A stretch of 21,826 nucleotides of DNA from NCBI GenBank assembly GCA_025449115.1, contig JAHLKC010000283.1:1-21826 (forward strand). Direction: 5' to 3'. The notes beneath the pieces were generated by a model that did no database searches, was not told the origin of the DNA, and saw nothing but the letters and a program-made list of their open reading frames with translations. The stretch's first letter is position 1, and each line of letters begins with the position of its first letter. This document shows, piece after piece, positions 1-8,964 of the stretch. The position numbers and the translations under genes are program-made. The stretch is from Chytridium lagenaria. Taxonomy: Eukaryota > Chytridiomycota > Chytridiomycetes > Chytridiales > Chytridiaceae.

Positions 1-983
1 GCAGCTGCCGTCTTGATCTCATTATCACGTTTTCTCTTTGTACTTTGACGGACAAAAAAGAGAGCAGCAGCACCCACAATGGCGATGACAGCCGCGCAAA
101 CCCCTCCAGCAATAACAGTAATATTTGGTGTCGATGATCCAGTGGAACCTCCGTCGATGGCGGAGGTAGGAAGAAGACCACCAGACGCACCAACTCCACC
201 CGTCGAGGTTGCTGAAGGATTCCGACCTAAACTCGTGATAACAGCATTGTTGACTATAATCGAGATGATGGTTTCTTGACGGGCAGTGGCGATACCGTCT
301 TCACCTGTGACGATGGATGTGACGGTGATGCGTTGGGTTGTGGCTGCTGGGACGTCAGGGTTCGCAGTGTTGCCGTTTGACGGCCGTGGGGAATCGGTTG
401 TAGGGGATTGATCACCACTGCCGCCGCCGGCGTTAGTTTCGGTGATGACGGGTTGTTGTATGGGTGAGTCAGAAGTTTGAGGTGGCGGTGAGGGTGCGGG
501 TGGAGATGATGGAATGATGGGATCAGGGGCAGTACCATAGAGGTATATACTCTTCGAGTCTGTTTGTGGTGGCCGTTGAGCGGGACTTTGGTTATCGCTG
601 ATGATTCCTACGTATGCTCCGCAGTTAAGGCTTGGTTCGTTACTGCAGGGGACGCAACCTCCACCGCCTGTAAATTATATGGGTTAGCTCGGTGCATAAA
701 GAGGCAGCGAAGAGAAACATAGGAAAAGAGCCATAGGGCCGGGAAGGTGGGAAGAAATACCTCACCAAGGTTTTCAAAAACACATACCATTTGAAACAAA
801 TGTATACCATCTCGGAAAACAGTAGCATCCCGGAGTGCTATCGGTGGCTGAGATGGGAGCTACACCCGCAAAGTAGTTTGAAGCAGATGCAGACAGACAA
901 TAAGCTCTGCATTCACGGACGGATGTATAGGCCGTGGATGGCGCACGTTCTGACCTGATGTATCGACAGGTGTTGACGGACAT
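1..983 (-). CDS. Paralog A: WSC-like single-pass membrane protein (3' end beyond window)
   Basis: Two exons, 788-983 and 1-667. The start is the ATG at 983, chosen because all paralogs begin with Met followed within a few residues by Cys-[R/G]-[F/Y]-I. Residues 1-86 hold eight cysteines at 6, 25, 29, 53, 55, 70, 73 and 81, in the spacing shared by the array and resembling a WSC carbohydrate-binding module. A Ser/Pro/Asn-rich linker follows, then a juxtamembrane segment reading ITVTSIVTGEDGIATARQ and a hydrophobic helix (ITVIAGGVCAAVIAIVGAAA, continuing LFF) followed by basic residues, so the C-terminus should be cytoplasmic. The coding frame is still open at base 1, so the tail and its expected PPxY end lie outside the window. 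There is no obvious signal peptide. No frameshift is seen. Role inferred from Wsc/Mtl-type sensors: cell-surface or wall sensing. The exact function is unknown. Confidence 0.82.
668..787 (-). other. Spliceosomal intron in paralog A
   Basis: On the minus strand the donor reads ATG|GTATGT, with the intron starting at 787. The acceptor reads TTTACAG|GC, with the intron ending at 668. A CTAAC branch-point-like motif lies shortly upstream of the acceptor. The intron is 120 bp and phase 1, splitting a glycine codon. Removing it joins the N-terminal part of the cysteine module to the expected C-x2-C-x7-C part in frame. Confidence 0.85.
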
Positions 984-1200
984 GACTGACGTTGGTGGTG
1001 TGAGGGAGTGATGGATGGATGAGGATGAGGTGACGAGGAGGGGAATCAATGAGCTTTCTTTTTTCTTCTTTTTTCTGCGGTCTATTTTCCATAAACTTTT
1101 CCGAATTGGGGAGGTGACAATCTATGGTGGTACATGTTAGGGTAAAGCGGGTTGTTTGCCTGGGCTGATGGCTGGGTGCACCGCTAAAATATGAAATGAT

Positions 1201-1208
1201 GTTCTATA
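1201..1208 (+). repeat. Left 8-bp target-site duplication of the hAT MITE
   Basis: GTTCTATA is repeated exactly at 1659-1666, immediately outside the two terminal inverted repeats. Confidence 0.85.
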
Positions 1209-1658
1209 TATGCCTGTTACCCGGGTACGCGGGTCCGGGTCTTGGCCTGGATCCGATACCCGCACCCGCCTAAGATTTTGAGACCCGTGTACGAACGGGT
1301 CCCAACGGGTCCCATTATAAAAATCTGAATTTCATAAATAAAACATATTAAGTTAAAAGCCTTACTAAAATATGTACGCTAAAATTCCATCTGCCACCTT
1401 TTTAGAGTTGTGAAATTTCCACTTCAATGTCGGATTCTTCTTAGTGTTCGTCATTATGGTCCATTGATCATGAAAAAAAGAATTGAAATGACAAACTTGC
1501 AATGAAATAATGACATTGTATTAATAATTTATATCCTTGAAAATTTTGCGGGTACACCCGTGACACCCGTGTCTGAGAAAATTCTGGACCCGTACACGGT
1601 ACCCGTGTCCCAGGACACGGGTACGCACCCGATAAAAATTTTTCGGGTGACAGGCCTA
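1209..1658. mobile_element. Non-autonomous hAT-type MITE, 450 bp
   Basis: The left end reads TATGCCTGTTACCCGGG. The reverse complement of the right end reads TAGGCCTGTCACCCGAA. These are terminal inverted repeats of about 15 bp with two mismatches. The element is bounded by an exact 8-bp direct repeat, GTTCTATA, at 1201-1208 and 1659-1666, which fits a hAT target-site duplication. The subterminal regions are packed with ACCCG/CGGGT motifs and short palindromes, as in many hAT elements. The interior is AT-rich with no transposase, so movement would need an enzyme supplied in trans. It sits between two array genes and disrupts neither. Confidence 0.88.
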
Positions 1659-1666
1659 GTTCTATA
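1659..1666 (+). repeat. Right 8-bp target-site duplication of the hAT MITE
   Basis: GTTCTATA is identical to 1201-1208. The same sequence next to both ends of the 450-bp element marks its insertion. Confidence 0.85.
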
Positions 1667-1814
1667 TAACGCCGGAAGAGCAAACGGCAAGTTATCTCCG
1701 CGATCACCAGCATTAAAACATGTCACCAGCAGAGAGAAGAATTAAAAGTTCATCCAGGAAAGCTACTAGTCATCTATCCTTCCCATTATGTTTACATCAT
1801 CTAAAAAAGACCCT

Positions 1815-2935
1815 CTACATCCCATCCACAGAGTATCTCGGTGGCATCTCCTCCTCACTTCCCCCGCCAATTCTAGGCCGAAACAACAACTGCCGTGAAA
1901 TAGTCCTCGGCAAAGCGACGGGCAATGATCTCTGAGGAGTTCCAACCTCACCGGTAGCCCCAGCCTCAACCTCTTTTGAAGTCTGCCGAACCCATGCAGC
2001 AAACTTGTGCTTTTCAGACTGTTCAGGGGCGGCGCTCTTGGCGTCACGGGATGCAGGGAAAAGCGTGGATTCGGAATTGGATGTCTTTGAGATGAAAGTC
2101 ACTGGCGTGACGGGTGTGAATGAAGGGGCACTTGGTAAGTTAATGTTGGCCGCGTCTGCAGCACCGTTTCCATCAGATGATCTGTTACTGATATCATGAA
2201 CATCGTCAATCTTGACTATCCCGCCGCCGTGATTATGTTTTCGCCGAAAAAGAATGATTCCCGCTATGAGGCCAACGAGGGCGATCGTTGATGCACAGAC
2301 ACTGAGGGTGATGATTGTCGCGTTTGAGGATGAAGCCACTCCTACATTCGGTGTCGGTGAAGCATTACTTGGCGTCACTGTGCTAGTGGATTCTGCTATG
2401 AGGTTTGTATTCGAACTCCCAGATTGAGTGAGAGTGTCGACGATAGTGCCATTTCGCGTGGTAACGTTCACGGTCGTTCCTGGACGTACAGCCGTTGACG
2501 GTGACACTGACGTGACGGCAGGGTTGGTTATAGAAATCGGGGCATTAGAAAGCGTCACAGTGACACCCCTATCCGTCAACGTTGTCTCTGCGTTCGTTAT
2601 CCACGGCATCCAAACTGCATCATATAGAAACACACTCTTTGCGTCAACTTCCTGTCTTCTCGGATCCGCAATCCTGTAGGCACGAGTCCCACATAACTCC
2701 CACAAGTGTATTCCGATTCATTCGTGCAGGTATTGCAACCTCGTCCGTCAGTACCAATGAAGACACTTGGAGTGTCGGTGAAACAGAAACAGCCTGGCGT
2801 AAAATCTGTGGAGGAGACGGGGGCGATGCCGTATTGGGAGGCCGAGCTACGCCAGCAAAAGGTGAGGCAAGAGGAGACGGTGGTGTAAGGGGTCGATGGG
2901 GGAAGTGAGGATGGGATGAAGCGACAGGACGACAT
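1815..2935 (-). CDS. Paralog B: WSC-like single-pass membrane protein, one frameshift
   Basis: Start at 2935 (MSSCRFIPSS). A stop lies nine codons upstream in frame, so no longer N-terminus or in-frame signal peptide is possible without an extra exon. Cysteines at residues 4, 23, 27, 49, 51, 67, 70 and 78 form the WSC-like module. The frame then shifts by one base at about 2652-2682, just after the CGSYVG motif, and continues with VDAKSVFLYDAVW, which matches the DAKSV segment of paralog C. Beyond this come a Thr/Ser-rich linker, a transmembrane helix (ITLSVCASTIALVGLIAGII, continuing LF), RRKH, a tail of roughly 150 residues and the terminus EEEMPPRYSVDGM. The juxtamembrane segment is divergent and lacks a clear TGTDG. 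Either a sequencing indel or a recent null allele could explain the shift; frame conservation beyond it favours the former or a very young lesion. Confidence 0.78.
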
Positions 2936-3268
2936 GATGACAACGCTTCTCCGTCTCGGCTAAGCGAGGTTAAAGAGATAGGCTCTTATGGCGCTGATGA
3001 ATGATTTTCGTTTTTTTTTAGTTTGTTTTTTTTTGAAAGTTGAGGGTTGATGGCGCGCACCCCAAGCCCCTCTTCATTGTTTAGTCAATAATGACTGAGA
3101 TAGATCAATTTGAATAATAACTTTATTGCACCAAGGGTCCACGAAAAGCAAAGAAAAAGTACGCGCTGCAAAGTCAGACATGTTTTTTATGTATGTTCTC
3201 TTCTAATTAATAAGAAATATTCCAGCAAAAAAAACAGCATTAACTTCTCTATTCTATTTATAATTCTT
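2936..3268. other. Intergenic region between B and C
   Basis: Upstream side of B and downstream side of C on the minus strand. It contains poly-T runs near 3010-3040 and AT-rich sequence. I see no gene in it. Confidence 0.6.
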
Positions 3269-4498
3269 TTACACTCCCACAGAATACCTTGGAGGTGGCA
3301 TCTCCTCCCCCGATCCCAAAATCAGCTGGTTCGAATGTGTTCTCGGTGAAGGAACAGGTATACCCGAGCCAACAGCGCCTTTTTCTAAAAACGGCCGTGG
3401 ACCATCAATCGAGACGAGCGGGCCGGACTTTACGTGTCGAGCGGTGGATTTAGGATTTGGGAGGCTGGGGACTGCCGGGGTGGTTGTGGCGGCGAAAGGT
3501 GAATTACTTGAATCTCGATATACACCATCTTGCGTCACGGGTAGAGATGTTGAAGGGAATAGCGTATTGGGCTTGGCGGTGGTTGGGAGGTAAGTTACAG
3601 CTGTTGAGGTGATATTCGAACCCATAGCTTCAGGTTCCCCTCCATTCCTTGTATCTCTCCACTGTTGCACCTCCTTCGTTACGCCCGCTCTCCCTCTTCG
3701 TCTCGCAATCAAAAAGGCTGCAATTATTCCAACCGTAACAACCAAAGCCGCGCAAATCCCCACTGCCAAAACTATTACATTCACTCCTGTGCCTCCAGCT
3801 GCAGGGGTGGACGTGGAGGTAGGGAGTTGAGGTATACCTTGGATGGTGGTGTTTTGCGGTGATGCTATTGTGAAGGCTGCAATGGTCGCGGCATTTGTGA
3901 TGATGGAGACACCAGGACGAGCTGTGATGATGCCGTCTGTGCCTGTGATAAAAGACGTCACGACGACAGTTGTAAGTGTTTCCCCGTCAACCGCAGCCGC
4001 GGACGTTAAAGGTGGTGAAACTGGTCCTGGGACCGCGGTCGTAACTGTACTGCCGTCAGATCTAGTTTCGACAACAACAACAGGCGATGGTGAGGGTGAC
4101 TCTCTTGGCGGATCACCCAGTATAACCGTCGGTGAAGGACTTGGCTGAGGCGGTGGACTCGGTGACGCAGGGATTTGAAAAGTGACAGGATACACCTCCA
4201 CGCTTTTCGCATCCATCTCAATAGGTTCCCCACCCTTCCAACCACCCGTTGGTACGGGCCCGACGTAACTGCCGCACTGGTATGAGGGTTCACCGGGACA
4301 TGGGTTGCATTCATACGCGTCTGTGCCGATGAAGCTGCGGCCGGTTAGACAGAAGCAACCGAGAGGTGAGGCACTGGAGGCCGAGGTTGCCGAGATGCCA
4401 AAGAAGGGGGTTGTGGGGGAACAGAAGGTGAGACAGGATTGGAAGGTTGTATAGGGGGTTGTAGGGGCGACGAAGGCGCGGATGTAGCGGCAGGACAT
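3269..4498 (-). CDS. Paralog C: intact WSC-like single-pass membrane protein, 409 aa
   Basis: An uninterrupted, intronless reading frame and the best reference member of the array. I place the start at 4498 (MSCRYIRAF) by comparison with the paralogs. An in-frame ATG 25 codons upstream would add a non-hydrophobic extension. Residues 1-103 hold cysteines 3, 22, 26, 48, 50, 64, 67 and 75 and end in DAKSVEVY, as in a WSC module. Residues 110-175 are a Pro/Ser/Thr linker with SPSP repeats. Residues 176-197 are the juxtamembrane segment VVVTSFITGTDGIITARP. The transmembrane helix is about 240-264, followed by ARRRGR, so the tail is inside by the positive-inside rule. The tail is low-complexity and ends at 398-409 with EEMPPPRYSVGV. 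Inferred role: surface sensor or receptor whose tail binds a WW-domain protein. Confidence 0.88.
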   Translation of the reverse strand: MSCRYIRAFVAPTTPYTTFQSCLTFCSPTTPFFGISATSASSASPLGCFCLTGRSFIGTDAYECNPCPGEPSYQCGSYVGPVPTGGWKGGEPIEMDAKSVEVYPVTFQIPASPSPPPQPSPSPTVILGDPPRESPSPSPVVVVETRSDGSTVTTAVPGPVSPPLTSAAAVDGETLTTVVVTSFITGTDGIITARPGVSIITNAATIAAFTIASPQNTTIQGIPQLPTSTSTPAAGGTGVNVIVLAVGICAALVVTVGIIAAFLIARRRGRAGVTKEVQQWRDTRNGGEPEAMGSNITSTAVTYLPTTAKPNTLFPSTSLPVTQDGVYRDSSNSPFAATTTPAVPSLPNPKSTARHVKSGPLVSIDGPRPFLEKGAVGSGIPVPSPRTHSNQLILGSGEEMPPPRYSVGV

Positions 4499-4851
4499 GA
4501 TGAAGTGATGTGCGGATGAGGTGTGAGGTGCAGAGCATGAGGGGATGGGGTCGAAGCGCGATGACCAAACCAACTTTTTTTCTTTAATCTTTTTTTGTGA
4601 CAGGGTCGTTTGATGATGTGTTCAAGGGACGATAACGAACTCATCAAAACCCCACTGCCACTTTTTCAAAAGACCCTTTTTCCATGACAGCCACAACCCG
4701 CTAACAGCTCAACTTCACCCATTACAAACAAAGACGGAAAAAACGAGCATAGATTATTATACGCCAGCAAAGTTCCCGTAATAAATAATGCAAAGAGGTG
4801 GTTATCGTCTATATTATAAACTGTCTTAACTTTTAATGCCCGCGGACTACA
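4499..4851. other. Intergenic region between C and D
   Basis: Promoter side of C and 3' side of D on the minus strand. The leader of C is rich in CATC and CACC. The short frames 4311-4568 and 4345-4647 are shadows of C or low-complexity leader. I see no gene. Confidence 0.55.
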
Positions 4852-6376
4852 TCACTTCCTCTGCACGCGACTCCCCTCCTCATACCTCGGCAACCCTTCG
4901 TCCCCCATGGTCGAAACACCCACACTCACCGTCCTCACAGGTGCTGAATACGTATTCGTCAGCGATGTTCCATCCTTCTGCATGCCTTCAGAAAACGTCA
5001 GAGTCTCTTTTTCAGAGTACTTTGCGGGAGATGCTAAAGAGGCTATCGTGGATGCCGTTCCATCCTTCTGCATGCCTTCAGAAAACGTCAGAGTCTCCTT
5101 TTCAGAGTACTTTGCAGGAGATACTACAGAGGCTATGGTGGATGTGGAACGGAGCTTGGAGGAAGGAAGTGGGAAGACGGCGAGAGATGCTGTTGAGGTC
5201 GGTTTGACGTCGAAAACTGAGACAGAGGTTGGGGGTTTGACGTCGATGGAAGTGGAAGCGGATGAGGTGATTACTGCAGGAGGGGATGGGGTAGTCCTAT
5301 CCGTGCTATCAGATGATGGTGTCAAAGAAGGTTCAGGTCTTTGAATCCATCGAAAGCCTCTCCCCGTATCTTTTTTGGCTTCTTCCCGTCGGTTTCTGCG
5401 AATAACAATAAGTCCTACCACCGCAGCGACTACAACAATTGACGCGGAGACAATGGCAGCCAACACCACTGAGGTGTTTGTTGGGGATGTGGAATCAGGT
5501 GTTGGCGGAGGAGATGGGATGGTGACGGCGGTTTGGGTGGATGGATTTGGGGTGACGATGACGGCGGAAATGATGGTGAAAGGTCTGGCTGTGGCTATAC
5601 CATCGCGGCCTGTGATTGTGGAGGTGACGACGAACTCGGCGAGGGAGGTTATAGGGCTGAGGTTGGGATTTGGTTTGATGGGATGATGGCTGTGGTGGAG
5701 CCTTCGTTGCCGCTGTTACCGCCACCGCTTGGAGATGTTGATTGAGGTGATGGTGGCGAGGAAGACGGAGGAGGAGGAGGTGGTGGTGGTATAGAGGATC
5801 TGCGGCAGGAACCTACAGTGTCAAAGTTAGATAGAAGCATCGATTTAGGATTAAGCGGCGGAATGGTATATGGTAGGTTTTCAAGAGTGCAGGTGCATGA
5901 ATGTGAATGGTTTAAAATATTTCAAAAGCAGAAGTGGTAAATGTAGTATAACCAGCGGCGATAGAAGTGGGTCTGAAAACATCGAGCGAGCTAAATAAGG
6001 CTCATAACGTACCTCGTAGGTGTTAATAGCCTTTGCATCAAAATTCGTCTTCCTCACAATCAGTCCTGGCGGCGTAAACTCATCGTCCGGCGGTGGTATA
6101 ATCCCAACATACCGTCCACATAATCTTTCAGGATCATTCGGGCAAGCGCTGCATTCCGCACCCCCACCTTCAGGGATAGAGTATTTTTGGATACGACTAA
6201 AGTCAAAGCAGAAGCAACCTAGGGAAGGGTTTGAGGGAGTAAGGGGCGACTCCTGCGAGAATGTAACTTGTGGAAGCGGTGCTGATGGAACGACAGTGGG
6301 AGAAACAGGAGGGGAAGGTAGTGTAGGGGGTGTTGGGTTGGATGAAGGCGAGGATGCGGGTGTTGCAGTAGCTCAT
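4852..6376 (-). CDS. Paralog D: WSC-like single-pass membrane protein, one intron, frameshifts
   Basis: Start at 6376 (MSYCNTRILAF). The first three cysteines fit the array spacing. At about 6237-6241 the frame shifts, apparently by loss of two bases, just before the expected CFCF motif. The new frame encodes CFCF, then C-x2-C-x7-C (CSACPNDPERLC), GRYVGIIPPP and DAKAINTYE. An intron follows (about 5813-6012). Exon 2 starts with a Pro/Ser run, shifts frame once more near 5660-5690, and continues with FVVTSTITGRDGIATARP, a transmembrane helix (VVLAAIVSASIVVVAAVVGL, continuing IVI), RRNRR and the tail. The tail carries a 30-residue tandem duplication and ends GDEGLPRYEEGSRVQRK, where LPRY replaces PPRY. 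Exon phases cannot be fixed because of the indels. It is either an error-laden assembly of a working gene or an early pseudogene. Confidence 0.7.
4966..5145 (-). repeat. 90-bp in-frame tandem duplication in the tail of paralog D
   Basis: Two adjacent 90-bp units (about 4966-5055 and 5056-5145) are almost identical and in register with the codons. Each encodes a 30-residue block containing SPAKYSEKETLTFSEGMQKD. The few differences change residues such as VV/LA near the start of the unit. This points to a recent duplication inside the cytoplasmic tail, possibly doubling a binding or phosphorylation motif. Confidence 0.93.
5813..6012 (-). other. Probable intron in paralog D
   Basis: The donor GAG|GTACGT starts at 6012 on the minus strand, just after the conserved DAKAINTYE segment. 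A candidate acceptor, CACTGTAG, ends at 5813, giving a 200-bp intron. A second CAG acceptor at 5800 is possible. The region between has stops in all useful frames and no match to the paralogs. The acceptor is uncertain because exon 2 contains a nearby frameshift. Confidence 0.6.
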
Positions 6377-7593
6377 AGTTGGGATGAGGTGGATGAAGGA
6401 TATAAATCTGTCAACAATCAATGGTGTTATTTATTTAAAGAGGATGTTGAGAAAGTCCTTCATGCGCCCGTCTAATTGTATAAAGTCCACGATATATTTA
6501 TAATAATAAATTAAAGAGGATTTGATGGAAAAGGGGCATCAAAAGGTTTGTGTTCATAAAGGGGTTTTTCTTTAGAAAAGGTTTTTTTTCGCCTAGTTCA
6601 CCAGAGTCAGGCTGTCTTGATTAAGACTGGGTGAAGCTTCACTTTCGTCCAGTGAGAGATATTTTGTCTTGATGTGGGATGGGCAGAGAGGTTCAGCTTG
6701 GCTTTTAGAGCAATATTTGGTTGTAAGGCATCAAAGTATAGTTAGAAATATACTGGAGGAAATCTGTAAGTCTCAAGACGTAGAATTGTATTATAAGCAT
6801 TTAACACTGAGGATTACTCAAGGGAGAGTCGGATGACGGCCATGAGCAACACCTTGCTCCAATGGTCTTACTCGAGTGATCTCTCAGTTGGCTGAACAAA
6901 AAAGACACACTTGGTCGCACATGGCTTATGACCCAGTGTTGTAACACAATGGTATATTCTAACCCTAAAAAGGAGAATGGAGAATTTGTCTTTTTACGTG
7001 TTTTCCACGAAAAACACATAAAACACGTAATAATAGAAACCATTCACAAAGCTAAAGGACGCGCTCCCCCTATTTTTACTAAAGAAAATGAGAAAGATGG
7101 CAGAGGTATAGTAAACACATGTATTTCACAGTCCAAATATCGTGTTAATCGCTTAATCAAGTACAATGAGACAGAAAGTAAAAAGAAAAGAACAACAACT
7201 AAAACAGCTTTCTACATTTTGAACCTCATCTCCCACCGTCGGCCCTGACGGTATAGCAATGCTTACAAGGCAACGCCGCCGACGACCTGTGCTCTTTGTA
7301 ACGGAATAAGTACGTAACCAGATGAAGTCGCTGTAGCAACGTTGATAGAACATGAGCATCCTTATTTATAACAAGCCTTTTTAAAAGTGGAATAAAAGAA
7401 AGTGTGGATGTCCCAGGTTTGATGTCCCCAGATGAGCACAAACGCCGGACCCTCCGACCAGCAAAAAGACACAGTCACACCTATGAAAATGACACAATTC
7501 CTCTCTCTGTGTGTATCACCCACAGTAACTTCACTTTTCTGGCTCTCCAGCCCTTGATTGACATTCGTTTTTCCCTTTCTTCTCAAACCTAAC
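6377..7593. other. Divergent intergenic region between D and E
   Basis: This holds the promoters of D (minus) and E (plus). I see no convincing gene. An open frame of 106 codons at 6928-7248 (plus) is Lys-rich, has no recognisable domain, and is weak evidence on its own. At about 6995-7030 there is an imperfect inverted repeat (ACGTGTTTTCC with AAAACACGT). Confidence 0.5.
6928..7248 (+). CDS. Doubtful small ORF, 106 codons
   Basis: An ATG-to-stop frame in the divergent promoter region between D and E. The product would be Lys/Asn/Thr-rich and basic, with no signal peptide, membrane helix or known motif that I can see. It does not resemble the array proteins. Its length is possible by chance in this base composition, so I list it only as a candidate. 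Confidence 0.15.
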   Translation: MTQCCNTMVYSNPKKENGEFVFLRVFHEKHIKHVIIETIHKAKGRAPPIFTKENEKDGRGIVNTCISQSKYRVNRLIKYNETESKKKRTTTKTAFYILNLISHRRP

Positions 7594-8964
7594 ATGAGCG
7601 GTCTTCGATGCGTCGACGTCGGTCTTGGTGCCCCCGTCGACGGCTTCTTCAGTGTCCCTCAATGCATTGAAGCCTGTAAATCATTCGGAGACTTTCCCTG
7701 GGCTGGCTCTGGGTCCGACATGCAGGGCGGGTTGGGATGTTACTGTGTGAATCAGAATGTGGTGGATTCGGCGCCGCAAAGTAATGCTTGTGTGAGATGT
7801 CCAGGTATGTAAAAGTAGCGTTGATTTTATATTGTTTTGAGCTTGCGTAGGAAAATTGAGAAGTGATCAGGAGCAACATGATTATTTCCGAAAGGCGATA
7901 CTTTTGTTGCAAACTCTACTTTCTATTTCAACGACGAAAACCAATGTCCTAAAACACCATTCATCTTATAATCTATAGGCAACTCTCCCTACTTTTGTGC
8001 GGATCCAAATAACTCTGTCACTTTTGCTTTATACCCCGTAAATCCCGTCGTTGTGGCTCCATCTCCAAGTCCATCACCATCACCGTCACCAAGCCCTCAA
8101 CCCTCTCCATCACCATCTCCATCTTCACAAAATCCAGACGGGAACAATCCGTCTCAATCCCCTTCCCCATCCAACGGTGGATCTTCAGCATCAAACTCTG
8201 GAATCAATACAGACCTTCAAACCACCACCACCTCTCAACAGGGCTCATTCACCTCCCTTCTCACCATCTCTGGCACAGTCTTCCCCGTCGTCATTCAAAC
8301 CGCCATAAACCCAACCCTCTCCATCTCTACCACCGCCATACCCTCTTCATCAACCGCATCCATATCCACTGTAACTGCTGGCTCAACAAACCTCACTGTT
8401 ATCGCTGTCTCCCTCTGTGTCGGCATCCTCATCATCCTCGGAACTGTTGGCGTCTTTGTTGCAGTACGGTTGGCTCGGAAACGGAGGGAGGGTGGGAAAC
8501 CAGCCGGTACGGTTCAGGATGACAATAATGCAGGATTTGGGATTCTACGGAATGCCGATACCCCACCGCCATCAGATACACCCTCCACATCATCTCCTCA
8601 ATCCCTCGTCCCAACTCAAGTCACAAGTCTCCTCAAACCTCCCATCACCCTCGAAAACTCTTCACTCAAACCCCCGCTCGATCATAAACCTGACATCTCC
8701 TCAAAACCTATCATCGACATTCCCCCCGCAACCCTCATCCTCACAGAAAAGCATCTCCCAATTCAATCCTCTTCCTCCTCTCCACCCGAAAAAACCTCCC
8801 CACTAGAAAAATCTAGCGTGTATGTACATGATCGCGTCGAAGTGTTGTGGCCGCAGCCGTTACCGAGGTTACAGTCGATGGCACCGAGTAGTGTGAGAGG
8901 GGATGAGGAGGCGCCACCTTTATATCAGGAATGCCGTCTGCGCCTGCGAGGAGTGCGTCGTTGA
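7594..8964 (+). CDS. Paralog E: intact WSC-like single-pass membrane protein, 398 aa, opposite strand
   Basis: Exons 7594-7804 and 7979-8964. I chose the ATG at 7594 (MSGLRCVDVG) to match the paralogs. An in-frame ATG at 7558 would add only MTFVFPFLLKPN, too short for a normal signal peptide. Cysteines 6, 24, 28, 49, 51, 66, 69 and 77 keep the array spacing. Residues 98-120 are a near-perfect Ser-Pro repeat, followed by Ser/Thr-rich sequence. The TGTDG-TARP segment is replaced by SFTSLLTISGTVFPVVIQTA. The transmembrane helix is about 209-233, followed by RLARKRR. The Pro/Ser-rich tail contains GDEEAPPLY and then a basic end, RLRLRGVRR, so its PPxY is not at the extreme terminus. It is the only plus-strand member and the most divergent one. 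Inferred role as for the other paralogs. Confidence 0.88.
7805..7978 (+). other. Spliceosomal intron in paralog E
   Basis: The donor CCAG|GTATGT starts at 7805 and the acceptor CTATAG|GC ends at 7978, giving 174 bp, phase 1. Splicing joins CVRCPG to NSPYFC in frame and restores the eighth cysteine of the module. Without splicing the frame stops just after the donor. Confidence 0.88.

Larger units (their letters stand above)
984..1814. other. Intergenic region between A and B
   Basis: I see no protein gene here. Bases 984-1080 are the promoter and leader side of A. Read on the minus strand, the leader is rich in CATC and pyrimidine runs, as are the leaders of other array members. Bases 1209-1658 are a hAT-type MITE (separate entry). 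The short frames around 1468-1745 lie in or across the MITE and look fortuitous. Confidence 0.6.

Noticed and set aside
4907..5344. 145-codon plus-strand frame opposite paralog D
   Set aside because: Antisense shadow of the real minus-strand gene; its repeats merely mirror the 90-bp duplication. The same applies to 3843-4148, 17575-17907, 19820-20212 and 20255-20683.
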